A stretch of 64,000 nucleotides of DNA from Graphiopsis chlorocephala (Eukaryota > Ascomycota > Dothideomycetes > Cladosporiales > Cladosporiaceae): positions 1,922,001-1,986,000 of the forward strand of contig JAIZZJ010000005.1 in NCBI GenBank assembly GCA_022828445.1, read 5' to 3'. Of the stretch, positions 32,632 through 43,115 are shown one piece after another; the stretch's first letter is position 1, and every line of letters starts with the position of its first letter. The notes below the pieces were generated by a model. That model saw only the letters and a program-made list of their open reading frames with translations, made no database searches and had not been told where the DNA came from. A program made the translations under genes and the position numbers.

Positions 32632-32831
32632 TGAACTCTAAAAATCCCAGGGCCAATCGATGCACGTGCTCACGCGTCGCGCGTCTTCTTGCCCCGCGTG
32701 CTCCAAACTATTATCTGCCTGGACACATCTGGTAGAAGACGCACTATCTCTTGACAATACCACTTGCGGAAGTCGCGCAACATACTCAGACGCGATACTC
32801 AAACGCGATACTCGCACAACTTCTCACAGCC
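32632..32831. promoter_or_regulatory. Divergent promoter DBP10 / RPA2 with CCAAT, CACGTG and MCB-like sites
   Basis: Within 200 bp there are CCAAT at 32653-32657, the palindrome CACGTG at 32663-32668 and ACGCGT at 32672-32677. ACGCGT is the MluI cell-cycle box bound by MBF in yeasts, where DNA replication genes such as RPA are G1/S-regulated. Use by this organism is inference. Confidence 0.55.
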
Positions 32832-33706
32832 ATGGGTATGCCATCGAAATCTTCGTCTGGATTCACTTTTAACTGACCGCTTCAGATTATAACAACCAGT
32901 ACAGCACAACTTCATACGGCCAGACTGGCGGCATGAACGGCGGCGGTTTCATGCCAGGCAGCCAAGGCGACGCCGGCTCTGGCAAGAAATCATACGGCAA
33001 AGACACCCTCCGCCCAGTCACCATCAAGCAACTACTCGACGCCTACCACCCCAACCCAGACGCCGAACACTTCATGATCGACGACGGCGAGACTTCGCAA
33101 GTCACCTTTGTCGGACAAGTACGAAACATCAGCCAGCAAACAACAAATGTCACATACAAGCTCGATGACGGAACCGGCACGATCGAGGTGAAGGTCTGGG
33201 TGGACATGGACGCAATGAACGAGGAAGGCGGAAGCAAGCCAAAGGTAACCGAGCAGGGCTATGCTCGCGTGTACGGAAGGCTGAAGGCATTTGGAAACAA
33301 GCGACACGTCGGCGCGAACGTCATCCGCCCCATCGAGGACCTCAATGAGGTCCAGTACCACCTGCTCGAGGCTACGGTAGTACACCTCCACTTCGTCCGC
33401 GGACCTCCAGAGTCGTTGCAGAAGGGAGGCGCGAATGGAGCTGCAAACGGCGCTGGAGCCCAGCAAGATGGTGGCTATGGTGGTGGAGACCGCTCGATGC
33501 CCAGCCACATGTCTCCCTCAGCCAGGAAGGTCTTCGCGTGCGTGAAGAACACGCCTCAGACGAATGAGGGTCTGCACATGCAAGATATCGCCACCAGGAT
33601 CAATCTGGACGTCAACGAGGTGCTCAAGGCGGGCGACGAGCTACAAGGGTTGGGTCTGATCTACACCACGGTGGACGACCACACCTGGGCAGTGCTCGAG
33701 GTGTGA
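32832..33706 (+). CDS. RFA2: Replication protein A 32-kDa subunit (RPA2)
   Basis: Two exons (32832-32835, 32886-33706) encode 274 residues. The first coding exon is only 4 nt (ATG plus one base) before a 50-nt intron with GTATGC and ending TTCAG. The N-terminus is Tyr/Gly/Ser-rich, as in the phosphorylated tail of RPA2. The central OB fold includes VTFVGQVRNIS and DDGTGTIEVKVW. The C-terminal winged helix ends in GLIYTTVDDHTWAV. RPA2 is part of the heterotrimer that coats single-stranded DNA in replication and repair. Without the tiny exon the first in-frame ATG would be at 32933, so the splice model better matches the family's start. Confidence 0.94.
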
Positions 33707-34679
33707 GAGAAGTCTCGGTCCAGGTAGAAGGAACGATACGGTGTCACGGTCACCAGAATGCCGCAGCCAGGAGTAAGGGAGATGAAGGGTGGAAAACTCG
33801 GATTACAAGCTCCAAGCGAAAAGTCTTGCGCTTACTGGGCGCGAGAATGTGTAGAGCCGCATCGAAGCAAGGGATGGAAGACCTGTCACAGTGGGCGGGT
33901 ACCTCTGTACCACCCGAGTGTGACAGGCCGGAGCTGTACAATATCATGAAATGCTGAAATGACAATTATGCAAAAGCGATTATGTGGATATGACATTGCG
34001 TTAGTGGCTCGTATTGCAGATTATATTTATCGCAATCGTCGTGTAAGCGATACGGGAAGTGGCGTCGTACGCAGAAGACGTTGTGGCTGACGAGAGATCT
34101 GAAACAGACAGGGATGGAGGGCGTTGCGTTGCGTTTGCGTCTTGATGGCTCCCGTGACACGAATAGTTGGGAGAAGGAGAGAGAGAGATGTAGCAGCATC
34201 GTCTTGTAGTACGGTATTTTAGACACGCACGGGGAAACATAGTCAGTCATGTGAAACAGCGAGCACTCGAAACAAGAGTAACAAGTAATCATCAGAGTTC
34301 CAACTCTAAATTGTTGCCGCGTCTCAGCCCTTAACTTCGCAAGTGGAGAGCCAGCAACACCACGTTCCCGCTCCACCACAACTCTCACAGCGAACCGGGA
34401 ACCTTGGCTCTTTTCCTTGAAGCACCTTGCACCCGTCAAACACTACCCAATACTACACGCTATCCACGCCTCTCGCTATTCCTTTCGCCAATACCCCTAC
34501 TGCCACTGGACAGAGGCCACGTCTTACAGGCTATCGTAACACCCCCGACGGCGTTGCAAGCAGCATCTCACCTCCTGGCTTCCAACGCGGGCACTGTGTG
34601 AGAAGCCAACGACCTCTACTCGGGCTCGGGTCTGGGACATATGCTGCCTTCATATGCCTCCTCGGCGCACCGAGAGAAG
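33707..34679. other. Intergenic stretch RPA2 3' / ANP1 promoter
   Basis: This 973-bp tandem gap contains the RPA2 3' region on the left and a CT/CA-rich promoter and leader on the right. No additional gene was recognised. Confidence 0.4.
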
Positions 34680-36538
34680 ATGAACCGTCACGGCTATGGT
34701 GCGGGCGCCAATGGCCAACATTCTTCAGGGCGGAATAATTTCAGCATAGCGACGGACAAGTACGACAAGTACGTTTTGTGTTGTCCATCTTCTGGATGAA
34801 TTGCTGCACTGCTGAGGCGCAGGAGGCTTGAATTGGAGCGATGCTGACAATGGACAGATATCAACCACGATCGCGGAATGCCTTCCAACGCCGACGAGGC
34901 ATGTTCATGCGCCTCGGCGGAGCCGTCGCTGCTCTGCTTTTCATTCTCATGATCTTCATCCCTTCAATACGACCGGCGGCAATCTTCCCTGCGCTTTCGC
35001 TCGGCCTCTTTGGCGCCGACGAAGCCTTCCAGCTCGAGACAGTCCGCTATTACGATCTCAGCAACGTCGGAGGCACAAGCCGCGGCTGGGAGCGCGAGGA
35101 GCGTATCTTGCTATGCGCGCCTCTGCGCGACGCATCACCGCATCTGCCCATGTTCTTCTCGCACCTGCGTAACCTCACATACCCCCACCAGCTCATCGAC
35201 CTCGCCTTCCTGGTCGGCGACAGCAAGGATAACACCCTTGCGCTTCTCTCGGACCTACTCGCGGAGTTGCAGGCAAACCCGGACATCAAACAGACGTTTG
35301 GCGAGATTAGCGTGCTGGAGAAGGACTTTGGCCAGAAGGTCAACCAGGATGTGGAGAGCAGACACGGTTTCGCGGCGCAGGCCAGCCGCAGAAAGAGCAT
35401 GGCACAGGCACGCAACTGGCTTCTGAGCGCTGCTCTGCGTCCGACGCACAGCTGGGTCTACTGGAGAGATGTGGACGTGGAAACGGCGCCTTTCACCATT
35501 TTGGAAGATCTGATGAGGCATAACAAGGACGTCATCGTTCCCAGTATGTATTTGGCGAATGTCTATGAGGAGCTCGGCGACAACAACTAACATGTGTGCA
35601 GATGTCTGGCGTCCTCTCCCTGACTGGCTAGGAGGCGAACAACCTTACGATTTGAACAGCTGGCAGGAGTCTGAGACTGCACTTGCTCTGGCGGACACTC
35701 TTGACGAGGATGCTGTCATTGTCGAAGGCTACGCAGAGTACGCCACTTGGCGCCCTCATCTCGCCTACCTCCGCGACCCCTACGGTGACCCCGACATGGA
35801 GATGGAAATTGATGGTGTCGGCGGTGTGAGCATTCTGGCAAAAGCCAAGGTTTTCAGAAGTGGCGTGCACTTCCCTGCTTTCAGTTTCGAGAAGCATGCT
35901 GAAACTGAAGGATTCGGCAAGGTAAGATACCTTGCATTGCTTGTTTGGAGATGATTTGAAGCTAAGAGTGTCACAGATGGCCAAGCGCATGAAGTTCTCA
36001 GTAGTCGGCTTGCCGCACTACACCATTTGGCACTTGTACGAGCCTTCAGTCGACGACATCCGCCACATGGAGGAGATGGAGAACGAGCGCAAGGCGCGCG
36101 AGGCCGAGGAAAAAGCCAAGCAAGACCGCTTGGACAAGATCCAGAACGACTTCGATGACGGCGCTTCGCAGTGGGCCAAAGACAAGGAGGAGTTGAAGGA
36201 ACTGCAGAAGGACGCCGAGGCCAAGAAGGCTGAGGAGAAGAAGGCTGAGAAATCTGGCGAGAAGGCTGACGAGAAGAAGTCGGACGACAAGGCGTCAAGT
36301 GATGTGTAAGTCCTCGTGGTGCTCATCCGCTTGGTTGGCACTGAATTTCATTTAAACACATGGCATGGTGGCTTTTGTTGACTCGTTACTATTCTTTTTT
36401 GAAGGGGCAAGGACTTCGCTGACTCGTTCTCGCTGCAGCAAAAAGACGGAGAGCGATGACAACAAGAAAGCGGCAGCGGACAGCAAGCCTGACACCGCCG
36501 CCGCCAAAAAGGTCGAGGCGGCAGGGGAGAAGGCTTGA
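34680..36538 (+). CDS. ANP1/MNN9/VAN1-family mannan polymerase subunit
   Basis: Five exons (34680-34768, 34858-35543, 35602-35921, 35977-36305, 36439-36538) encode 507 residues; the introns are 89, 58, 55 and 133 nt. After a short cytosolic lead there is one transmembrane helix near 50-65, giving a type II Golgi protein. The family domain has the ERILLCAPLRDAS start, a DVD metal site (WRDVDVE, near 235), PNVWRPLPDW and the closing VGLPHYTIWHLYEPSVDDIRHM. The protein extends N-linked mannan as part of a Golgi alpha-1,6-mannosyltransferase complex. The long Lys/Glu/Ala-rich helical tail, finished by exon 5, fits the ANP1 branch best, but I cannot exclude VAN1. Confidence 0.88.
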
Positions 36539-37422
36539 TTGAGCAGAGCGACGAGCAGCTGTTGGACGCCTTTTCTAAACCTTTTGTCCTCCGTTGTTGG
36601 TGCTTTCTTTCATTTTCAAAGGCGTACGGACGGCGTATGATTCTTATGGGATTGGCCACAGGACATGTGTGGTGTACAAGTATATTGCATAGTGGAGGCT
36701 GGGATGCGAAGGTGATGTTCCTTTTGCGTTCTAGATTGGGGGAGCGGATTGGGAGTAGGTTGTATAGACGTGCAAGCAATCGACATATATCAGGGCATTG
36801 GCTACTGTGATCGTTGATATGTGTGGTTTTCTGTGTTTAGATCGTTTTTGATGTTGATTGGTCGTTTGCGTGAATAGGGAGTTTTTGTCGCGGCATCTAG
36901 TTATTCTACTCGAGCATTCAGACAAGTAAGCAAGCAGAATCTATCCTGAGGTTCTTCTTACTGTGATTTATCAGTTTGGCATGCATTGTCGGTTTTGAGC
37001 GCGAGTATCTTATGTTTAGTGCGAACGAGAGGTCTCCATGGCATTTCACGTTGATCGGCAAGCTGAGCTGACACGAGCCCGGACGACTCCTCGGCCACGT
37101 AAGTTACCGTGCAACAACTACTGTACCGGACAGCTTGCTTGCTCTGTCTCGAGCATTAACAACGTCCACCAACGATCACTCGGCCACTTGGCTCTCTGAT
37201 TAGGCAGAAGTACTGGAGATGCATTGCATTGTCTGCCTTTCTACTACAATTTAATCGACATCGACATCGCGGCCGTGCTCGTTGGGTTGCCGACTTGACC
37301 TCGAATCCCCGTTTAGCGGATACAACATAACATATACACATACCCGTACAACGTCGCGTTCTCCTGCCACGATACCACGCCACCACTGGCCCACCGCCAC
37401 CCTCACCGCCCCCACCACAGCC
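36539..37422. other. Intergenic stretch ANP1 3' / GEA promoter
   Basis: No gene is supported in these 884 bp. The right end has a C-rich leader before the GEA ATG. An in-frame upstream extension of the GEA frame exists but lacks an ATG. Confidence 0.4.
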
Positions 37423-40400
37423 ATGGTCGACATGGACCTCCCTCTTCCCCGCCGCTCTGGTCCTGTTCCAGTGGCCATCGATCCAATCGCCCTCGTCGTC
37501 ACAGAATGCATAACCGTCACCTCCGCCATGCGCAAGCACGCTCGCTGGGCCCACAGCTCCATCTCCTCCATTCTGGGTTCCTCTGCGCCCTCACCTCGCC
37601 TCACCCCCTCAGACGCCCGTCGATCCGACCGCAGCGTCTCGACAATCGACGTCTCCGACGACACAGACTCCGCCCTTACCTCGCGATGGGGCCTCCGTGG
37701 CCGCAAAGGTCAGAGCATGCAGGACAACCCGCTCATGAGCGCTTTCGCGAAGCTGCGCGTGGACCTGAAGAGTTGCAAGGATATCCACCAGTTCGATACA
37801 CCGGCTCTACTGCAGCCGTTCTTGCAGGTCATTCGGAGTAGCAGTACTACGGCGCCGATCACGAGTTTGGCACTCATTGCGATCACCAAGATGCTCGCGT
37901 ATGGTGTTGTTAGCCCGGCGAACCCACATTTCGGCTACGGCATGCAATTGCTCGCGTCGACGGTTACGCACTGCAGGTTCGAGGGCGATAACTCGCCGTC
38001 TGACGAGGTGGTGTTCTTGCGGATACTCAAGCTCATGGAGGATATGATATGCGGGCCTTCGGGCGAGGTCTTGGGCGATCAGAGCGTGTGCGAGATCGTG
38101 GAGTGTGCGCTGAGCATCTGCTGCCATCTGCGCATGAGCGAGGTGTTGAGGCGGAGCGCTGAGATCAGCATGGTTACGATGTGTCAGTCGATCTTTGGAC
38201 GGTTAAAATTGCTGGAGAATGAATACGGGGAGGAGCCTGGTGCGTACGGGGAGACTGTGCTGCAGGCGGATATGGACAAGGCGAAGATCGATTCGAATCC
38301 TAATGGGAAGGCTGGCGTCGACAGCATGGCACAGTTGAGAGGTGGGAGCTTGGAAGTGCCTTCTACGGAGGGCGGTGAAAGTGCGAGGACGAGCGTGGAC
38401 GTCAATGGGAGTCAACTGGATCTGTCGAAGACTGCTGGAGAGGAGGACAAGGACGTGAAGCCCTACGGATTGCCCTCGATTGCAGAGTTATTCCGTGTAT
38501 TGGCCGACTTGCTGGACCCGCACGATCGTGCTCGAACGGACACGCTCAGAGTGATGGCATTACGGATCGTCAACGTCGCACTGGAGGTTGCTGGCCCAAG
38601 CATCGCCAACCACCCCAGTCTGGCGAGTTTGGCGAAAGACACAATGTGCAGGAATCTGTTCCAGCTGGTACGATCAGAAAACATCGCCATCTTGCACGAG
38701 TCGTTACGCGTCGCGGGAACTTTGCTGGCAACCTGCAGAAGCGTGCTCAGGCTTCAGCAAGAGCTGTTCCTCTCATACATAGTCGCCTGCCTCCATCCTC
38801 GAGTGCCGATCCCGGAAGAGCCTGGTATCGACCCATCGTTGTACCAGGGTGTTCCTCAAGCGCCGGCGCTTGTGAAACCAGTTCCTAACCCAGGCACTCA
38901 GAGTGGCCGGTCGACCCCAGTACCTGTAAAGGACCGCCAGAAGCTCGGAATGGAGGGAGGTTCACGCAAGCCTGATGCAAGGGAAGCTATGGTTGAATCT
39001 GTTGGAGCTTTGGTGCGCATACCCAGCTATATGGTCGAACTTTTCGTCAACTACGATTGCGAGATTGATCGCAGCGACTTATGCATGGACATGGTTGGAC
39101 TGTTGGCTCGCAATGCTTTCCCGGATTCGGCGACTTGGAGTACCACCAATGTGCCACCGCTGTGTCTGGACAGCTTGCTTGGTTACGTGCAATTCGTAGC
39201 AGAGAGGATGGACGACGAACCCGTGACTGCAGGCTTACCTGGTGTGGAGGCTCTGAAGGAACAGAGGCGGAGGAAGAAGGTCATCATCAAGGGCGCTTCA
39301 AAATTTAACGAAAGTGCGAAAGGTGGCATTGCATACCTCGCCAGTCAAGGCATCATCAAGGATCCGAACGATGCAAGATGCGTAACACAATTCCTTCGCG
39401 GCACTACCCGGATCGACAAAAAGGTTTTGGGCGAGTACATCTCCAAGAAGTCGAACGAGGCCATTCTTGATGCTTTCATGGACCAGTTCGACTTCACCGA
39501 TCAGCGTGTCGACGAGGCGCTGCGCCAGGTCTTGAACACTTTCCGCCTCCCAGGAGAGTCTGCACTGATCGAGCGCATCGTCACGGTCTTCAGCGAAAAG
39601 TACATCGACGGCGCGAAGCCAGAGGGCATCACTGACAAGGACGCTATCTTCGTCCTCACATACGCCATCATCATGCTGAACACTGATCAGTACAATCCTA
39701 ATGTCAAGACTGCCAATCGCATGAAGCTGCAAGACTTTGCGCGCAACCTGCGAGGCGTCAACAGCGGAAGTAACTTCGATGATCAGTACCTTGAGGACAT
39801 TTACAACGCGATCAAGGAGCGAGAGATCGTTTTGCCGGAAGAGCACGACAACAAGCACGCATTCGAACATGCTTGGAAGGAGCTGCTGATCAAGACTCAG
39901 ACTGCGGAGAACCTCGCTATCTGCGACACTAACATTTACGACGCGGACATGTTCGCGGCTACTTGGAGGCCCGTCGTTGCAACACTGAACTATGTGTTTG
40001 TATCGGCGACCGAGGACGCTGTTTTCCAGCGTGTCATTGCTGGGTACAACCAGTGTGCACAGATCGCGGCGCGTTACGGTATAAGCGAGTGTCTCGATAC
40101 TATCATTGCGTCTCTCAGCAAGATCAGCACACTGGCGACGGAGACTCCCAGCGATACGAGTCTGAATACTGAAGTTCAGGCAGGCGGCAAGAGTATCATG
40201 GTTTCGAAGTTTGCTGTGGACTTTGGTCGGGACCAGAAAGCTCAACTTGCTACCATTGTGCTTTTCAGAATCATCAATGGCAACGAAAAAGCGGTGAGAG
40301 ACGGGTGGACTTATGTAAGTCTGACTGTTGCGAGATCGAGCAGTAACTTCAATTTGCTGACAGAGTATACGCAGATCGTTCGGATCATCATTAACCTCTT

Positions 40401-42264
40401 TGTGAACTCACTCATCCCTACGAGTTTCACCAGCATCTCCAGAGACCTCGACCTACCGCCTATACCATTGCAGTCGCCTGCACAAGTGATCGAACGGAAC
40501 GACAAGGCTGGAGATGTTGGCCTCTTCAGTGCGTTCACTAGCTATGTCAGCAGTGTCATGAACGACGAACCCCCAGAGCCCAACGACCAAGAAATCGAAT
40601 CCACGCTCATGACTGTCGACTGCATAAACGATTGCAGGTTTGAAGAGATTCTAGGCAACGTCAGCGAGCTGCCTGTTGAATCACTCAAATCGTTGACAGT
40701 TGCACTGCTTGGTTCTTTGCCTGAGGACGAGTCCCCCAGAGTCATCACCGTCAAGCCGGAAGTGCCATCACCACAAGTCGCGCGAGGAACTACAGCTAAG
40801 GCCACTGCAGACGCGCCTCTGTACGACCCAGCTTTGGTTTACGTGTTGGAATTGGCAACCATTCTTGCACTGCGTGATGAAGAGACGATCTCCACCCTTG
40901 GCGCTGATGCGGCGGAGGCTCTGCAAGTCGCTATTCGCGATGCAGACCATCTGCATCCTGTCGCGCTGAGCCGCGCGGCCTTCTACCTGCTTAGTCTGCT
41001 GCGCGCAAGCAACGACCATGGCTATATCCGAGTACCTGTCGTCCTGCACGCCATCTCCTCATTCCGCCCCGAGGTGTTGAAGCAGTGCGCTCAGCCTATA
41101 CTTAAGGGCATACACGGCTGTATTAGCGGACCGCCGGAACTGAGGAACGAGCTAGCATCAAGCCCGGACTTTTGGGCGGTGCTCCATACCCTGCAGCCAC
41201 ATCCCGAAGCGGCGGACCTGGCGTTCGAGATTGCAGAATCCGTGGCGAGCAGCCAATTGCCGGCGATCACTGCGGACAACTACGAACCCGCCATTGCTCT
41301 GCTGAACGCGTTTGCGACTGCTGGTAGCGTCGGTGCTAAGTTCGAGCAACAGCAACGCGAACAACCTGTCCGCAAGGGCCAGCAGAACGCCAAAGCACAA
41401 GACACCAAAGCTGCGAAGAAGCCTGAGGCTGTTGCTCGTGCTAACAAGGCTATCGGCAATGTAACCCAACTGGCAAGCCGCGTGCCTTCGCTCATTGAGC
41501 AATCCCATCTCGAAACCCATGAAGCTTGGAAAGCTTACTGGTCGCCCATCTTCCGCTGCCTCGCAACACAATGCGTGAACCCGTGTCGCGAGGTCCGCTA
41601 CCACGCTTTCACCGCGCTGCAGCGCTGCTTGCAGGCCCCAGATTTGGCTTCGCCAGACCATACCGAGTGGACCAAGATCTTCAGCGAAGTCCTCTTCCCG
41701 CTCATCAATCAACTTCTTAAACCTGAAGTCCACCAGACAGACCCCCACGGCATGACCGAAACCCGCCTGCAAGCTACGCAGCTCCTCTGCAAAGCTTTCC
41801 TGCACTATCTCGCCCTGCTGAGCGAGTGGGACGGCATGCTCGACCTCTGGACCCGCATCCTGGGTACCATGGATCGCCTCATGAACAGCGGGCAAAGCAA
41901 CATACTCGTCGAAGCCGTGCCGGAGACTCTCAAGAACGTGCTGCTCGTCATGGCGAGCGCGGAGCACCTCGTGCCGCCGCCTGCCACTGTTGACAACGAG
42001 AAGCGCACGGAGCAGCAGAAGCTGTTGTGGGAAGAGACGTGGACTAGGACGGAGAAATTCATGCCGGGTTTGATGCCTGAGCTGTTCCCGGGCGCTGGCA
42101 AGGAGCCTGCTCCTGCTCCTGCACCTGCGCCTGTGGTTGCGGTTGCTGCTAATGTTGACGCCCCGAAGAATCAAAAGGCGGAGTCTGCGTCGGAGGATGA
42201 GGATGGCGAGTCGTCGAATGCGACTGAGGAATCTGGCGTTGAGGCTACTCAGAAGAAAGCCTGA
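37423..42264 (+). CDS. Sec7-domain ARF guanine-exchange factor, GEA/GBF1 type
   Basis: The frame is open throughout, but a 60-nt segment at 40315-40374 has a GTAAGT donor, a GCTGACAG branch site and a CGCAG acceptor. The preferred model is two exons (37423-40314, 40375-42264), 1593 residues; without splicing 20 residues are added. The N-terminus has the DCB domain with the TECITVTSAMRKHARWAHSS opening typical of GEA. The Sec7 domain is at about 619-810, with the catalytic glutamate in FRLPGES near 712 and the AIIMLNTDQYNPNVK segment. HDS helical domains follow, then a Pro/Ala and acidic tail. GEA proteins activate ARF1 at the Golgi for COPI coat formation. It is convergent with the transcription factor gene. 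Confidence 0.95.
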   Translation: MVDMDLPLPRRSGPVPVAIDPIALVVTECITVTSAMRKHARWAHSSISSILGSSAPSPRLTPSDARRSDRSVSTIDVSDDTDSALTSRWGLRGRKGQSMQDNPLMSAFAKLRVDLKSCKDIHQFDTPALLQPFLQVIRSSSTTAPITSLALIAITKMLAYGVVSPANPHFGYGMQLLASTVTHCRFEGDNSPSDEVVFLRILKLMEDMICGPSGEVLGDQSVCEIVECALSICCHLRMSEVLRRSAEISMVTMCQSIFGRLKLLENEYGEEPGAYGETVLQADMDKAKIDSNPNGKAGVDSMAQLRGGSLEVPSTEGGESARTSVDVNGSQLDLSKTAGEEDKDVKPYGLPSIAELFRVLADLLDPHDRARTDTLRVMALRIVNVALEVAGPSIANHPSLASLAKDTMCRNLFQLVRSENIAILHESLRVAGTLLATCRSVLRLQQELFLSYIVACLHPRVPIPEEPGIDPSLYQGVPQAPALVKPVPNPGTQSGRSTPVPVKDRQKLGMEGGSRKPDAREAMVESVGALVRIPSYMVELFVNYDCEIDRSDLCMDMVGLLARNAFPDSATWSTTNVPPLCLDSLLGYVQFVAERMDDEPVTAGLPGVEALKEQRRRKKVIIKGASKFNESAKGGIAYLASQGIIKDPNDARCVTQFLRGTTRIDKKVLGEYISKKSNEAILDAFMDQFDFTDQRVDEALRQVLNTFRLPGESALIERIVTVFSEKYIDGAKPEGITDKDAIFVLTYAIIMLNTDQYNPNVKTANRMKLQDFARNLRGVNSGSNFDDQYLEDIYNAIKEREIVLPEEHDNKHAFEHAWKELLIKTQTAENLAICDTNIYDADMFAATWRPVVATLNYVFVSATEDAVFQRVIAGYNQCAQIAARYGISECLDTIIASLSKISTLATETPSDTSLNTEVQAGGKSIMVSKFAVDFGRDQKAQLATIVLFRIINGNEKAVRDGWTYVSLTVARSSSNFNLLTEYTQIVRIIINLFVNSLIPTSFTSISRDLDLPPIPLQSPAQVIERNDKAGDVGLFSAFTSYVSSVMNDEPPEPNDQEIESTLMTVDCINDCRFEEILGNVSELPVESLKSLTVALLGSLPEDESPRVITVKPEVPSPQVARGTTAKATADAPLYDPALVYVLELATILALRDEETISTLGADAAEALQVAIRDADHLHPVALSRAAFYLLSLLRASNDHGYIRVPVVLHAISSFRPEVLKQCAQPILKGIHGCISGPPELRNELASSPDFWAVLHTLQPHPEAADLAFEIAESVASSQLPAITADNYEPAIALLNAFATAGSVGAKFEQQQREQPVRKGQQNAKAQDTKAAKKPEAVARANKAIGNVTQLASRVPSLIEQSHLETHEAWKAYWSPIFRCLATQCVNPCREVRYHAFTALQRCLQAPDLASPDHTEWTKIFSEVLFPLINQLLKPEVHQTDPHGMTETRLQATQLLCKAFLHYLALLSEWDGMLDLWTRILGTMDRLMNSGQSNILVEAVPETLKNVLLVMASAEHLVPPPATVDNEKRTEQQKLLWEETWTRTEKFMPGLMPELFPGAGKEPAPAPAPAPVVAVAANVDAPKNQKAESASEDEDGESSNATEESGVEATQKKA

Positions 42265-43115
42265 AGAGGACGTACGAGCAGTGGAAGAGAGAGACTACCT
42301 ATATGTCTGTCTGTAATAGTGTAAGCATAACGTTTGGGAAGCTGGGAAACTGAGTGGACGCTGAATCCCACGAATGATAGATGTTAGCCCAACCGCCATC
42401 CCGATAGTAACTGTAACATATGCTACCCATCTTGTTTTTTTATTGGATCTGGAACAATTGCTCTGCTGTTGTAAGAAAAGTCTCGAATTGGCGATCCTCC
42501 AAAATCCCCCTGCGAAGGGAATGGATTCAACCGACGATGATACCTCCTATTATCATCAGAGAGCCCTCAAGCCTCACGCTCTTCTACGTAAATCTAATAA
42601 AATTTGGAAAAAAGATTTTTTTTGCTGGTTTGGTTGGTTTTGGTCGATTATTTTTCCAGCTAATAAAGAAAGATGTTTTCTTTGGCCGTTCGGTAACTCC
42701 TTCCCGTAAAAAATCATAAGAATAGGATCATCATAAAAATATATGTTATCCAGTGTTTCAGGATTTAAACAAGAAAGGGGGACATCCTCCAATTTTTTCC
42801 TCTCTCTCTCTCCCAAATTTCTTTTCTTTGCTTTGCTCTGCAGACTCGAGCTACAAATGGAGTGGAGGGATTCTTTAGTGGGAAAGGCGCCTGAGCAATT
42901 GTGCGTAGCATGCTGTCCATCCATCCATCCATCCATCCATTCATTCGTTTATCCAAGTGGCTTCTTCCTCTCTCAATTGATCGACTGATAGAATGTCGCG
43001 CTAGCCATATTCCCATCCCATTATGATTACAGTTCTTGTTTCCCTTTCCTCTTCTCTGCGACCATTAATGCCAATGCCAACGTCCTCTTCCGCACAGAAA
43101 GACACTACCTCCGTT
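42265..43115. other. Convergent intergenic stretch with a CCAT microsatellite
   Basis: This holds the 3' ends of GEA (plus strand) and the transcription factor (minus strand). A (CCAT)n run lies at about 42915-42946. No gene is supported. Confidence 0.5.
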
